A DNA stretch of 64,000 bases. Source: Leptospira chreensis. GTDB lineage: Bacteria > Spirochaetota > Leptospiria > Leptospirales > Leptospiraceae. Numbering within the stretch: the first letter of the stretch is position 1; every line of letters starts with the position of its first letter. Below the pieces are notes generated by a model. The model searched no databases and was not told the origin of the DNA. It worked only from the letters and a program-made list of their open reading frames with translations. The stretch spans positions 9,284 through 73,283 of the forward strand of contig NZ_JAFFPS010000028.1 in assembly GCF_016919165.1 (NCBI RefSeq), written 5' to 3'. Both the position numbers and the translations under genes were made by a program. Below are positions 42,460 to 53,800 of the stretch, piece after piece.

Positions 42460-44928
42460 ATGAAAACTAGTTTTGAAAGAACCTTGGGTTTGCTCGCCCA
42501 AAAGGTTCTCCATCTTTCTTTTTTAATTTATTTGAGTTCAGCGTTAATTCATTCAGCTTTGTATTCCCAGTCTTCTGCCGGAAAAGAAGAAACTCCTGAG
42601 GCCACCAAACAGACAAAACATGGTGAATCAGGGGTCCAGCCAAACGAAACAAATTTTGATCGTGCCAATATGATTACTGTGACTGGAACAAGAAGGAAGA
42701 ACCTCTTAAAAGATTCCACGATTACAACAGAGGTTTTAACAAGAAAAGACATCGATGCGATGGGTGCAAGAGACTTGTCGCAAACATTAGGGAATGTGCC
42801 TGGAATTGAAGTGAGACCAGCCCAAGCCGGTGAAAGAGGTCAGACAGTTCGTTTGCAAGGATTATCCGCACAGAATGTCCTCATCCTTGTGGATGGACAA
42901 AGAACCACGGGACGTTTTAGTGGATCGATTGACTTAACTCGATTCAAAGCAGAAGACATCGAAAGAATTGAAATTGTTAAGGGAGCTTCTTCTGCCATTT
43001 ACGGATCAGATGCCATTGCTGGTGTGATCAATATCATTACGAAAGAAGCCCAAGATCCGTTGTATGCTGAGTTTCGAACACTCGGTGGGTCTGGAAGTGA
43101 AAAGTATTACGGGCCTTATATGGAGTTTCGAAACTATGCAACCGTCGGAGCAAAAAGTGATAAATTATCAACTCTCATTACTGTCGGTTGGCATAAGGGG
43201 GATGGTTATGACCTAACACCAGATGCGACACCAGGTCCAAGGAATGGAAGGTATGCCTCTCTTGCACCCGGTTACAATCCCTATCCTGCAAATACATCTG
43301 CTGTTAATTCTTATCTACTAGCAACTAGGCTACCGAATTATTCACCACCTCTAGAATCAACTTCTGGAAGTGCGTTTAATGATATGAATCTTTCGAATAA
43401 AACAGTATACCGTGCTACAGATAACTTAACTTTAACAGGTCAGTTCTACTATAGACACCTAGACCAGACAGCAGTGGATGCTACTCCTCCAAGAACTGTT
43501 TATGACAGGAGAAATAAAACCCATGACTTTATGGGTGCATTCAATGTGGACTGGCTTGCCACTCAAAAAGTGAATGTAAATTTAAATGCTAACTATTCTA
43601 GATTTCAAGATTTGTATACAACGGACCAAAGAAAGGCAGATGATTTAGATTCACAACAAAGGACGGACAATGCCGTAGCTGAGTTTCGTTCTAGAGTAGA
43701 TTATAAATTCTCGGAAAACCATGTAACTTCTGTCGGTGCAGAGAATTTACAGGACCAAATTTCTTCTGCAAGGATTGCTCCTGATTGCCGCAGAACTTAT
43801 CCCAATGTTTGTTTTGAAGATTTTAATCCAGAAATAGCAAAAGGACAAACAATCAATGGGAATGCCTATCGTTTTAGAAATGCTTTTTATTTGCAAGATG
43901 AGTGGCGAGTGTCTGATAAACCTAGGATACAAATTGTTCCAGGAGTTCGTTATGATCATGATTCGATTTATGGGGGAGAGTGGCTTCCTAAGTTAGCGGT
44001 CCGTTATGATGTTACCGACCAATTCCGATTTCGTGCAGCCAATGGGCTTGGGTATCGGGCGCCTAGTTTTCAAGATTTATACTTTAATTTTTTGAATCCA
44101 GGAGTAGGGTATCGCGTTGTCGGAAGTTCGAACCTCAAACCAGAACTTTCACGAAGTTATAACTTTGGTTGGGAGTGGGACATCACAAAAAGAATTTGGT
44201 ATAGTTCCAATCTTTTTCACAACAATGTAGACAACCTAATTGGATTTAGAACCAATCCTGCCAGAGACTCATCAGGTTTAATGGTTTACCAAACTTCCAA
44301 TTACCAAAAGGCAACAACCCAAGGGATCGAGTCCTCTATCAACCTTCGATTGACTGAAATTGTATCCACTAGCGTTGGTTATACTTATACGGATACAAGA
44401 GATGAACTGACGAAACTTCCTCTCGAAGGAAGAGGGCCTCATCGTTGGAATTTCAGCATTCGGTTAGATGAAAAATCGAGTGGGATGTCTTTGTCTGTAT
44501 TTGCCGTGGTTTTTGGAAAACAACCTTACTATTGTGTTAAAAATCCGTTTTGGTGTAATCCAGACCTTCCAACGAACTTTGATGGTTTGGAAGCGGTATT
44601 CGCAGGTCAAGCCCAGGCTAACATAACGAATGCGCTGAGTGCACTTCCGGCAGGGGTTTCTGATTATTGTGCAGAAAACAATCTCTCTGCTTGTACGACT
44701 AGCGCTACTTATGGATATCGAATGGTGAACCCACATACAAATCTTAACTTACGATTGTCACAAAGATTTTTTGGACACTTTCAATGGTTTGTCGGGGTAG
44801 ACAATGCTTTAGATGCATGGGATTTACAATACAATCCTCAGAGGCCTAGGTTCTTCTATTTTGGATTGGATGGGAAGTTTGCTTTTAATGAAGTCAAGGC
44901 CACTCCAGTAGAACCCAGGATGAATTAA
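42460..44928 (+). CDS. TonB-dependent outer-membrane heme/siderophore receptor
   Basis: An 822-residue protein with a signal peptide. A plug domain (about 70-195) holds a TonB-box-like NMITVTGTRR, then TLGNVPGIEVRPA, DGQRTTGRFSGSID and IEIVKGASSAIYGSDAIAGV. A 22-strand barrel follows, closing with RPRFFYFGLDGKFAF. A YRAP...NLKPE pair at about 525-560 corresponds to the FRAP/NPNL blocks of heme receptors, but the His usual between them is not there. Linkage to hmuTUVS, the HmuY-like gene and the Fur-like sites makes heme the most likely substrate. It needs TonB-ExbBD, which is not in the window. Confidence 0.9.
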   Translation: MKTSFERTLGLLAQKVLHLSFLIYLSSALIHSALYSQSSAGKEETPEATKQTKHGESGVQPNETNFDRANMITVTGTRRKNLLKDSTITTEVLTRKDIDAMGARDLSQTLGNVPGIEVRPAQAGERGQTVRLQGLSAQNVLILVDGQRTTGRFSGSIDLTRFKAEDIERIEIVKGASSAIYGSDAIAGVINIITKEAQDPLYAEFRTLGGSGSEKYYGPYMEFRNYATVGAKSDKLSTLITVGWHKGDGYDLTPDATPGPRNGRYASLAPGYNPYPANTSAVNSYLLATRLPNYSPPLESTSGSAFNDMNLSNKTVYRATDNLTLTGQFYYRHLDQTAVDATPPRTVYDRRNKTHDFMGAFNVDWLATQKVNVNLNANYSRFQDLYTTDQRKADDLDSQQRTDNAVAEFRSRVDYKFSENHVTSVGAENLQDQISSARIAPDCRRTYPNVCFEDFNPEIAKGQTINGNAYRFRNAFYLQDEWRVSDKPRIQIVPGVRYDHDSIYGGEWLPKLAVRYDVTDQFRFRAANGLGYRAPSFQDLYFNFLNPGVGYRVVGSSNLKPELSRSYNFGWEWDITKRIWYSSNLFHNNVDNLIGFRTNPARDSSGLMVYQTSNYQKATTQGIESSINLRLTEIVSTSVGYTYTDTRDELTKLPLEGRGPHRWNFSIRLDEKSSGMSLSVFAVVFGKQPYYCVKNPFWCNPDLPTNFDGLEAVFAGQAQANITNALSALPAGVSDYCAENNLSACTTSATYGYRMVNPHTNLNLRLSQRFFGHFQWFVGVDNALDAWDLQYNPQRPRFFYFGLDGKFAFNEVKATPVEPRMN

Positions 44929-44971
44929 AAAATCCTTTAAATTTCTTTCCGGCTCCTGATAGAATTTCAGT

Positions 44972-45493
44972 ATGCAAACTATCTATCTAGCGGGCCCGGA
45001 AGTTTTTTTGCCCAATGCAGTGGAAGTCCTCTCTGAGGCAAAAGTTCTCTGCACATCTTTTGGATATCGTGCTTTGACCCCCTTTGATGGGGAAGTGACA
45101 GACCAAATCCAATTGGCAAAAGCAAAACAAATCTTTAAGGAAAATGTTTCCCTCATCCATCAAAGCGACATGGTCATTGCCAACTGCAATCCCTTCCGGG
45201 GTGTTTGTGTGGATGATGGAACTGCTTTTGAAATTGGGTATGCCTATGCGAAAGGAAAACCTGTTTTTGGTTATTTGAATGACAAACGTAGTTTACCGGA
45301 AATTGTTCGCTCCAAAATTCCGACAAAGCCACATGTTTCTGGTTATGCGATTGATGAAGATGGATATTTATTGAATGAAGATTTTGGGAACAGCATCAAT
45401 CTGATGTTGGAATTTTCCATTTTAGAGTCTGGGGGTAGTTTGGTTTTGGGAAATTTGAAAACTGTTTTGGAACTTCTGAAAGGTTTAAGATAA
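44972..45493 (+). CDS. Nucleoside 2-deoxyribosyltransferase
   Basis: A 173-residue Rossmann-like protein. YLAGPEVF (4-11), the central SDMVIANCNPFRGVCVDDGT with an Asp that starts the active-site helix, then AFEIGYAYAKGKPVFGY with the nucleophilic Glu (E-I-G). All these are diagnostic of the family. It exchanges bases between deoxynucleosides or hydrolyses deoxynucleotides, in salvage or pool cleaning. Its end overlaps recD by 9 nt on the opposite strand. Confidence 0.9.
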   Translation: MQTIYLAGPEVFLPNAVEVLSEAKVLCTSFGYRALTPFDGEVTDQIQLAKAKQIFKENVSLIHQSDMVIANCNPFRGVCVDDGTAFEIGYAYAKGKPVFGYLNDKRSLPEIVRSKIPTKPHVSGYAIDEDGYLLNEDFGNSINLMLEFSILESGGSLVLGNLKTVLELLKGLR

Positions 45494-47278
45494 TTGAAAT
45501 CCTGTGTTTCGTTTTCTAAATGTCTCTAACCCCAACTTCCAAGTATGATAATCTCCCATAAGAATGACTTTCTTTTTCGCTCTTGTCACCGCTGTGTAGA
45601 GGATCCTTCGATTGAGTAGGGGGATTTCTTTTGTGTTTTCCGAATCAAAGCTAGGGATCGGTGGCAGATAGAGTAAGATGGTGTTGTATTCGGAGCCTTG
45701 GCTTTTATGGATGGTGAGAAAAAAAGCTGGTTCATGTTCTGGTAAAGTGTCCAAAGCAAAAGAATACAAACGATTTTCGATAGGAAAAACGGCTCGTAGT
45801 TCGGAATCAATTTTGATGACGAGGCCAATGTCACCATTAAAGAGTTTTCTAATTTGGTCGTTTCTTTTGATGATGATGGGCATTCCTTGGAAGTAAAAAG
45901 ATTTTGCCAAGTGTCGGTATTCAATGTGATGCGGATTGGTATTCGAAGAAGTCAGTTGTTTTTTGGCAAGTTCCAGAATCCGGCTTTGTATGGATTCGAT
46001 TCCGTAATATCCATTTCTTAAAATAGTCAAACATCGATATTCGGAAATCATTTCTTCTAAATGGGTTTTGTGTTTTCCTTCAGTTAGATCATCTCCTTTC
46101 CAGTCTAGGTTTGTGGCTTTAATCGCTGTTGGTAAAAAGAAATCCTTCCATAAAAACTGAATTAGATCATCTCCTTTCCAATCTTTAAAGGGACTGGTGT
46201 CAGAAGGTTTGGATGGTTCTTTTTGTAACCAAATGAAATCCTCCTCCTCATCTCTTTTGAGTGATTCCGTGATTTTGGGATCAGAAAATGTTGGGTGGAG
46301 ATCGGGTGAATCAAAAGAATCTTTTACCAGTTCGGCAAATACACTAAACTTCGAAGATGATTTGGATCTATGATTGGTTTTTAGTTCGGAGACAAACGTG
46401 CCTCTTTTTTTGAATTCCGTGAGTAGGTCTCTTAGAACCTCTCCTTGTCCTACAGAAGGAAGTTGGTTCGGATCACCTAACAAAATTAGGTGTGTTTTTT
46501 CGCCAATGGAATCTAAAAAAAGATTCATTAGAGTTAGATCCACCATAGAGGTTTCATCCATGATGATGAGGTCAAACGGTAAGTATCTTTTTTCTCCATA
46601 ATACGGTTTGGGTGCATCCGGAAAAATCCTTAGTAGGTTGTGGATGGTTTGTCCTCGTAAGGAAGAGGCGAGTTCTTTGGTATCTGCGAAGTGGTTTAGA
46701 TTTTTTTGGATGGATTCTGTGAGTCTTTGTGCGGCTCTTCCTGTCGGTGCCACAAGCGCAATATGGTTCGGTGTCGGTAGTTTCTGCAAGGCATCTAACA
46801 CCTTTAAGATGAAAGAAGCCACGGTAGTTTTTCCGGTACCCGGTCCCCCGGCAATGATTCGGAAGGAAGAGGTGATGGATTCTATGACTGCTTGTTTTTG
46901 TTCGGAAGAGAGTTTGTTCCCAAATTGAGACTCGAGCGTAGAGATGACAGACTCTATTTTTGTAGAGTCCTGTTTGTCGGGAGTTTCTTCTTTGCGGTTT
47001 GTTATGAAACTTTTGACTTTGGATTCAAAATGAATTTTTTCTTTGTATGTTTTTTGAAAAAAAAGTCTATTCTCTCCATCTACCGCTTCTATATGAAAAG
47101 GGAATTGGTTTGGAAAATCGCTACTGGATGATAGATCTGTTAAAGAGAGGTAGAGATCTCCATTTTGGTTGGCTTCAATGAGTTTTGCCACCAAGTCTGC
47201 TTGTGTTCCTTGCATTTTTGGAAAGTAGGTTAAAATTTCTTTTGCTAGTTCCAAATAAGATGATTCGGTTTGTTTCAT
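45485..47278 (-). CDS. recD: RecD, 5'-3' helicase subunit of exonuclease V
   Basis: 597 residues from the ATG at 47278, which overlaps the recB stop (ATGA); a start at 47365 would run far into recB and was rejected. It is a superfamily 1B helicase with Walker A GGPGTGKTT at 144-152, LIIMDETSMVDLTLM (Walker B), LLGDPNQLPSVGQG, TNHRS and the end motifs TIHKSQGSEY and YTAVTRAKKKVILMGD. It works with RecB and RecC in repair of double-strand breaks and degradation of linear DNA. It is last in the recC-recB-recD operon. Confidence 0.95.
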   Translation of the reverse strand: MKQTESSYLELAKEILTYFPKMQGTQADLVAKLIEANQNGDLYLSLTDLSSSSDFPNQFPFHIEAVDGENRLFFQKTYKEKIHFESKVKSFITNRKEETPDKQDSTKIESVISTLESQFGNKLSSEQKQAVIESITSSFRIIAGGPGTGKTTVASFILKVLDALQKLPTPNHIALVAPTGRAAQRLTESIQKNLNHFADTKELASSLRGQTIHNLLRIFPDAPKPYYGEKRYLPFDLIIMDETSMVDLTLMNLFLDSIGEKTHLILLGDPNQLPSVGQGEVLRDLLTEFKKRGTFVSELKTNHRSKSSSKFSVFAELVKDSFDSPDLHPTFSDPKITESLKRDEEEDFIWLQKEPSKPSDTSPFKDWKGDDLIQFLWKDFFLPTAIKATNLDWKGDDLTEGKHKTHLEEMISEYRCLTILRNGYYGIESIQSRILELAKKQLTSSNTNPHHIEYRHLAKSFYFQGMPIIIKRNDQIRKLFNGDIGLVIKIDSELRAVFPIENRLYSFALDTLPEHEPAFFLTIHKSQGSEYNTILLYLPPIPSFDSENTKEIPLLNRRILYTAVTRAKKKVILMGDYHTWKLGLETFRKRNTGFQLS

Positions 47279-50200
47279 AAATATAATTTCTCCAAACTGG
47301 ATGCGGCTTCTTGGATATAAGATAAAATTTCTTTCCGAATTTCTCTGAATGTCTCTTGGTTCCATTCCATTGCGGATGATTTAAGATCGGAATAGATACC
47401 TGAATTTTTGGTAAGTCCCATACCCCGAAGGAAAAGATAATACACGCCTCCAAATCGTTCCAAGGCCAATTCATTTCCGTACAAAGAAGAAAGATAATCA
47501 TAAAGAATCAAAGCATAGACTGATTTTTGAATCATATATCCTTTCTCAATCACCGCAGAGGTCACGGCATTTGTATCATAATTCCCGTTTGGTAAAAGAT
47601 TGGATTTGTAATCGGCAATGTAATACTTTCCATTTTTGCAAAAAACTAAATCAATCGCTCCTTTGAGATAGTTTTCGAATCCTTGCGTCAGTGGAACCCC
47701 CGAGGCCTCCAACATCTTCTGCACATATAAATGGAATTTTAATTCAGAAGACTTCTCTTCTGGTTTCAATCCACTCAAAGAAAAATTTTCGCCGTCAGCA
47801 AGTGTGATCTCTGCTGTCATGGCTCGTTTCAAAAGTTTGACCACAATTGATTCTAATGGTTCTTCTGAACTGAGTGGAAGTTGGATCGGATACTGTCGAA
47901 TGGATTCGGCATAGGCCCATTTCCAAGAAGGATGGTTTAGAATGGAATCTACTGGAAGTTCAAAGATGGAAAACTCGGATAACTCTAAAATTCGGTGTAG
48001 GAAATTTCCTACTTTAGAACTAGAAGGAAGGTCTGATTTGATTTTAGTGAATTCAGCTTCCAAAGGTTCTTCAATTTCTTTTTGTATTTCTTCATTTAGT
48101 TTTGCCAATAGACTTTGAGAAGTTTGTAAACTGGTATAACTATGTTGTAATAAAATCCTACCCGCTTTGATTTCTGTGGGAAGGACGATGGGATCTGTGT
48201 TTGTTTTTTTTGCCGATTCGGTAGTGGGGGAAGCCACAGCGGTTTCTGACACTTCGATCCTCATTTCGTTTCTAAATAAAAAAGTTTTTTCGTTAATGGA
48301 CTGGGTTTCTGTCAAATTTTGGATTCGTTCTAGTTCAGAATATAGAATGTTTCCGTATCCAGACTTTTGGATGGAATCTTTTCCCCATGATATTTTTGGT
48401 AAATACAGTCTTAGGTTGGGCCTTGTTAGGGCCACATATAACATACGTTTTTGTTCATTTAGAAAATGTTTAAATTCGTTTCCTTTTCCATTTTTAGAAT
48501 CCCAAAGGCTAAGAATCCACCTTCTTTCTGTTTTGTGGTTCTCTTCTGCAAGTGTTGGGTATTCATAGTCATTGAGGCTTGGGGGTCTCGTTCCAAAATA
48601 ATATAAGAATACAATAGGCCATTCCAAACCCTTGGATGCATGGATGGTTAGGATCTGCACCGCATCATCTTCTGTTTCGCGATCAAAGAGAGGTTCTTCC
48701 TCAGGAGAGGATTTTTTTTGTTTCAGTTCGCGAAGTTCGGTTAGTAACTCTGTGAGATTTGCATTGGTTCGAATTTGAAATTCTAGTAACCTTTGAAAGA
48801 TTTGTCTGTAATTGGTGCGTTTTCTTTCCCATTCCAAGTTTTTAAGGTCGCGGTTCCAAAATACTTTTGTTTCGTCCATAACAGAACGAAAGAAAGTCGC
48901 ATAACGATTGTCTCGAATCAGTTTTAACCATACATCCATTAAAGACTTCTCATAAGAATCAATGGAATGTTCGTTGTATCTGGATAAATCTTCTGGGTGG
49001 ACACCGAAAAGTTCGGAAAAAAGAATCCGTTTGTAAGACCTAGAACTATTGGATTCTGCCAAACATTCGAGTAAGTTTTCAATTTGTTCGGCTTCCCTGG
49101 ACTTAAAAATTCCTCTCTGTTTGTAGATGGAACAGGGGATTCCTGATTTCGATAAAACTTTTTCGATAAGTTCTGTTTCTTTTTTGCTTCCGCATAACAC
49201 GGCAATGTCTCTTAAGTTTACCTTTTTTGGATTTGGGTCTCCGTTTTTGGAATAAGAAAGAGTTTGTTTTTTTTGTTGGAAAGAAAGGATTTCATTTTTT
49301 ATGGATTCCGCCCAAACAATCCGAGCCCGACTGACATTTTGAAAGTTCTCTGGGTATTGGATGATATGGATTCCATATTCCTCAGGTTGGGTGTAACTAT
49401 ATTTGATTTCCGAAACATTGGGGTAGGCAACAGGATGGTATTGGTAGTTTGCTTTTTCTGAACCCGGCTCTTCAATAGGAAAAAAATTAGTTTCTCCCAA
49501 ATCTCTTTTATCATTATGAAAGAGGAGGTTTAGTCCCTCGATGATTTCTTTCGTAGAACGATAGTTTGTTGATAAACTAGCTTTGGAGCCTGTAAAATCA
49601 CTTGCTGCCTCTAAATAAATTCCAATATCAGCTCCTCTGAATCCATAAATACTTTGTTTCGGATCTCCAATACAAAATAACATACGACTATTGTCTTTGG
49701 GATCCACAAAGAGAGAACGAAAGATTTGGTATTGGTTTTGGTCTGTATCTTGGAACTCATCCAAAATACAAACCTGGTAACGTTCCTTTAGGGATTGGAC
49801 AAGGGATGGATTGGGCACCGTGACCACGGATTCATGAACTTTGAGAATCATTTGGTCGTAGGTGAGGGCATCTCCCGTATTCAATTGTAATTTTGTATCT
49901 TCTACCAGCTGAAGGGCTGTTTCTTGTAAAAACCATTCTCCATTCAAATCGATTTTATCTAAGGGAAAGCTCTCTTGGAGTAAAGAAACCAGTTCTGCAA
50001 TCAAAGATTGTACTTGGATGGCATCTTGGTTTAGATTTTTAGTAATCGTTTTTCCGATTAACAATAAATAAGCGAACCCTTGGTATGATTCATTATCCGC
50101 TTTTCTTTGCAGGCCACCAATTCTTTGTAATTCGCCCTTTATCGATTCTAAATCTTTCGTACGAAGGGCTTCCAGGAAAGTACTCATGGAGAGCCAGTTT

Positions 50201-50886
50201 TCCATCCATTTCGGGATGGTTCTTTTGTCTGCTTGCTCTACGATGGATTGGCCCACAGCTCCTTGTAGTGTCTGGATGACTGAGGACAAACTTGAAAGAA
50301 TTTTTTCTAGATTTGGGGAAGAAAGGATTTCTTCCAAAGTCAAAACCTTGGGAAAATAATATTTTTTTGTATGAGAGAGAAGTTTGGATACGGCAAAGGT
50401 AATGGAAGATTCTTTTTCTAAAGCTTTAGATTCGAGTAGGTTCTTTGCTAAATCCTTAAAATCTTTTCCTCCCCAATGATTTCGTTTTAAAAGATAAAAA
50501 CTTTTTTTGATGATTTCTTCTGCATTGGTAAGCCGGACATTGGGATTGTTTTGTGTTTCGATTGGGTATTCTTTCAAAACCATATTACAAAACCCATGGA
50601 TGGTGGAAATGGTGACTTGGTCTAAGTCGCGCAAGTACCGATAGAAACCAGGATTTTTTCCATCCTCCGAAAGTTTCAAAATTTTTGCTTTGAGCCTTCC
50701 TTTTAATTCTCCTGCCGCTTTTTCTGTAAAGGTGAGAATCAAAGTATTCAGAATTCGATTTTCTAATACATTGTTTTCCACATCATGTTTCATGATCTCA
50801 CCTAACATTTCCATGATGAGATAAGTTTTCCCCGTACCTGCCGAGGCTTCGATAAACTTAGGTTTGTGGAATAGGGGATGATCCAT
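47275..50886 (-). CDS. recB: RecB, helicase-nuclease subunit of exonuclease V
   Basis: A 1203-residue protein. Walker A ASAGTGKT is at 14-21, then LTFTEKAAGELKGR (motif Ia), VCILDEFQDTDQNQY (motif II), CIGDPKQSIYGFRGADI, LSTNYRS and ILTIHASKGLEWPIVF (motif V) and the ALTR block (motif VI). The C-terminal nuclease domain has GAIDLVF and YYIADYKSN, the Asp-Asp-Lys nuclease signature, and an upstream His in FLHRILEL. All catalytic residues for a functional ATP-dependent nuclease are visible. The ATG follows the recC stop with no gap. Confidence 0.96.
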   Translation of the reverse strand: MDHPLFHKPKFIEASAGTGKTYLIMEMLGEIMKHDVENNVLENRILNTLILTFTEKAAGELKGRLKAKILKLSEDGKNPGFYRYLRDLDQVTISTIHGFCNMVLKEYPIETQNNPNVRLTNAEEIIKKSFYLLKRNHWGGKDFKDLAKNLLESKALEKESSITFAVSKLLSHTKKYYFPKVLTLEEILSSPNLEKILSSLSSVIQTLQGAVGQSIVEQADKRTIPKWMENWLSMSTFLEALRTKDLESIKGELQRIGGLQRKADNESYQGFAYLLLIGKTITKNLNQDAIQVQSLIAELVSLLQESFPLDKIDLNGEWFLQETALQLVEDTKLQLNTGDALTYDQMILKVHESVVTVPNPSLVQSLKERYQVCILDEFQDTDQNQYQIFRSLFVDPKDNSRMLFCIGDPKQSIYGFRGADIGIYLEAASDFTGSKASLSTNYRSTKEIIEGLNLLFHNDKRDLGETNFFPIEEPGSEKANYQYHPVAYPNVSEIKYSYTQPEEYGIHIIQYPENFQNVSRARIVWAESIKNEILSFQQKKQTLSYSKNGDPNPKKVNLRDIAVLCGSKKETELIEKVLSKSGIPCSIYKQRGIFKSREAEQIENLLECLAESNSSRSYKRILFSELFGVHPEDLSRYNEHSIDSYEKSLMDVWLKLIRDNRYATFFRSVMDETKVFWNRDLKNLEWERKRTNYRQIFQRLLEFQIRTNANLTELLTELRELKQKKSSPEEEPLFDRETEDDAVQILTIHASKGLEWPIVFLYYFGTRPPSLNDYEYPTLAEENHKTERRWILSLWDSKNGKGNEFKHFLNEQKRMLYVALTRPNLRLYLPKISWGKDSIQKSGYGNILYSELERIQNLTETQSINEKTFLFRNEMRIEVSETAVASPTTESAKKTNTDPIVLPTEIKAGRILLQHSYTSLQTSQSLLAKLNEEIQKEIEEPLEAEFTKIKSDLPSSSKVGNFLHRILELSEFSIFELPVDSILNHPSWKWAYAESIRQYPIQLPLSSEEPLESIVVKLLKRAMTAEITLADGENFSLSGLKPEEKSSELKFHLYVQKMLEASGVPLTQGFENYLKGAIDLVFCKNGKYYIADYKSNLLPNGNYDTNAVTSAVIEKGYMIQKSVYALILYDYLSSLYGNELALERFGGVYYLFLRGMGLTKNSGIYSDLKSSAMEWNQETFREIRKEILSYIQEAASSLEKLYL

Positions 50887-53800
50887 CTATCGAAATCCTT
50901 TTTTTAGGAGAGGTAAAAATATCTCCCAAACAGACCGGAGAGAAAACTCTTCCAATAAAACTTTGGTATACGGAGAAAGTTTCATAATTTGGTTTTCAAA
51001 ATGTAAGATGGTATCAGATTCTTCTGATAAAAAATCTTTCCATAAAGAATCAATGGTGTCTGGGTTTCCTTCCAACTCTTCGAAAGAATGTTTGGAAAAG
51101 AAAAGATTCAAGCCGGCATTGGGAATGTACTTCGGATTTTCTTCCGTCACCAATTGGTAAATCGAATTCAAATATGACTGGCAATCCATTTCCGAAAGAT
51201 TTGAAAAATCAAGAAGGGCATCGTTTTTAAAATCCTTCGCATTGGCGGGAATGATGACTAATTTGTTTCCGCTCACCCGAAACAAACAGGCGCTAATCAA
51301 AATATAAGCCATCTTACCCAAATAATCTTTTAAATATTCGTTCGGATATTTTGGTTTTTCATACAAACTACCGGAATGGACCCAGTAGTAAATCCCGTCC
51401 TTTTCAATTAAATTTTCCCATTCCCCAATGATGGTATGAAGGTTTGAAACTTGGTATGGATTTATTTTTTTACAGTCTCTAAGTCCTGTATCCCCAATGG
51501 AAACAGCCTTAAAATAGGACAAATGGTTCGTTTCATTAAACACTGAATCTTTGAGTACACGAAATCTTTCGGAAATGGTTTCTAATTCGTTGAGTAGAAC
51601 TTCAGAAGAAACAATATGGAAGGCGCCGTAGGGGAACTCTGCACTTTGTTCTGCTTTTCGCGTGTACTCCGTTAGGTGATTCTGGATGGACTCCCGATCC
51701 CAAGTCCAATCCTTCTCACTGACCAGAGACTCAGCAAAAATGGGAACGAAAATGGTTTTGATTGTATAAATTTCTAAATTGTTCAAACGAAAGGGTTCTT
51801 CTGCCTCTTCCTCTTCTTCCTCCCAAATCTGACCCAGGTTTTCTAACAAAGGTCCAAGGAGGGGGTTTTTGAGGCCAATCGCAAGCTGTTTCACCGTGAT
51901 TTCATTTGTTTTTTGTTTGGTGATCTCTGATGTAATGAGTGAATTCGGATCGGTAAAATGGGGAGTGGGAAGATTTCCTTCTTTGTCGTTGAAATTTTTA
52001 AAGTTCCGAACATAATCAAAAGATGGGAATTGGGTTTCATCATAGAATCGACTATACGATGTTAGTGGTAATTCCACGGCTTGTTTGATTTCCATCGACG
52101 TCATCACTTCAAATAATGTGGAACAAGGTTCGAATTCTTTATCCTCTAATGTGTTTTTTCCCACATAAGAGAAGGTAATACTTTCTTCTGCAGAAAGAAT
52201 GGATTCCCAAAAAAGAGATTCTTGGATTTCTCTTCGATTGAGATCCCAAGGTTTGGAATCGTATCTTCGTAAATTGAATCTAGACCGGTCCACAGAACCA
52301 GGGAATTTTCCTTCTCCGAGCCCTGCAATGTATACATGCAAAAAAGGAATGGGTCGCATCGGTTGCAAAAGAGAAACCGTCACTCCTTCCGTTAAGTAGT
52401 TTCCACGCTGCATCGGTATGTCAGAAAAAACTTCTTCTGTGAGAAGTGAGATCATTTCTAAAAAGTCTTTGGTTTGGTTCCAATCACTCTGACACCAAGA
52501 TTGTATGGACTTTAACCATTGGTTGAAGTAGGTGAGTTCTTTTTCCCATTCGCCTTCAAAGGAAAATAATTTTTGAAACAAACTTTCAAAGTTTTTATAA
52601 CGTTCTTCTTTTGGTGTTTGTAGAATTTTTTCTTTTAGTTCCCTTTGGACTTGTTTGATTCGGTTCCAAATTTCCACAAATTGAATGATGGTTTTGTCCG
52701 AAGAAATTGGTTTTGTGACAACTTCCGCTTCTTCCCAAGCCGTCTCTTCATCCGAAACCATAGACAGAACCGCACGCTTCAACCCAAAAGAAATGGTATA
52801 AGGATTGAATTCTTTTTCTTCTTCGTAGATAGAACCCAAAGAATCAATTAAGTCCAAAACCTTCAGGGGAGTTTCTTCATCGTTTGTTTCATTACCGCCA
52901 GTTAGTAGCGGATTTTTAAACAAGGAATGGATATCTTCTTTTTCAAATCGATCATTTTTGATACAACGAAACAAAGTAGATAACGCTAAATACAATTGGG
53001 ATGTATCTTTGGCCACTAAATCAGTAATGGAATACGGAATTTTTAGTAACTTCGGCAGGTTTTCTTTTTTTTGTGTCGCATAAATTCCGCCATCAAACAC
53101 CCATTCGACGGCAGATCTGTATTCGTTCATGTTCGGAACTAAAATGGCAAAATCAAGCAAATTGAGTTTCCCCTTACTCAAACTAATTTTATGAAGTATG
53201 TCGTGCGCAATGGATTCTACTTCCCGGTAAACAGAGGGTGCGTTCCAGACTCTGACCGTTTGGTCTTCTAAATAGTTTTCTACTTTCAAAGACTCTTCTA
53301 GTAAAAAAGCCTTTAACTTGGAAAGCATTCCCCCGCTCATAAATTTTGATTTCTGTTTATTGTAGCTGTCCTTAGCAAATTCTTTTGCCAAATACGATTG
53401 GGGTTTGGAAAATTTAGATAAATAGTTTTTTGTTTTCTCTGAATTTTTACCAATGGTTTTTCCATTGTGAAACTGGTAGATATGAACGGAAAGTTGGGAA
53501 TCTTTACCCAATGCTGTTTCTTTTAAAAAATCAATATAAGTTCCCGAAAGATTCGACAAACAAAACAAGTGTAAGTTGCCGTTCAGAGGCAAACTTTTCC
53601 CTTCTTCCAAATAACGAAATAGATTCTTCGGTTTTGATTTGTCTTTGTAAATTTCCGTATAAATTTGTTTTTCTAATTCCCAATAAGGATCTTTTTTAAG
53701 ATCACTGGGAATTGTTTTGGATTCCTGTCCCAGCCAATCCTTAATCCATTCTTCTCGGTTCAATTCATAATCTTTAAAATACCTTGTCAGTACATCGGAA

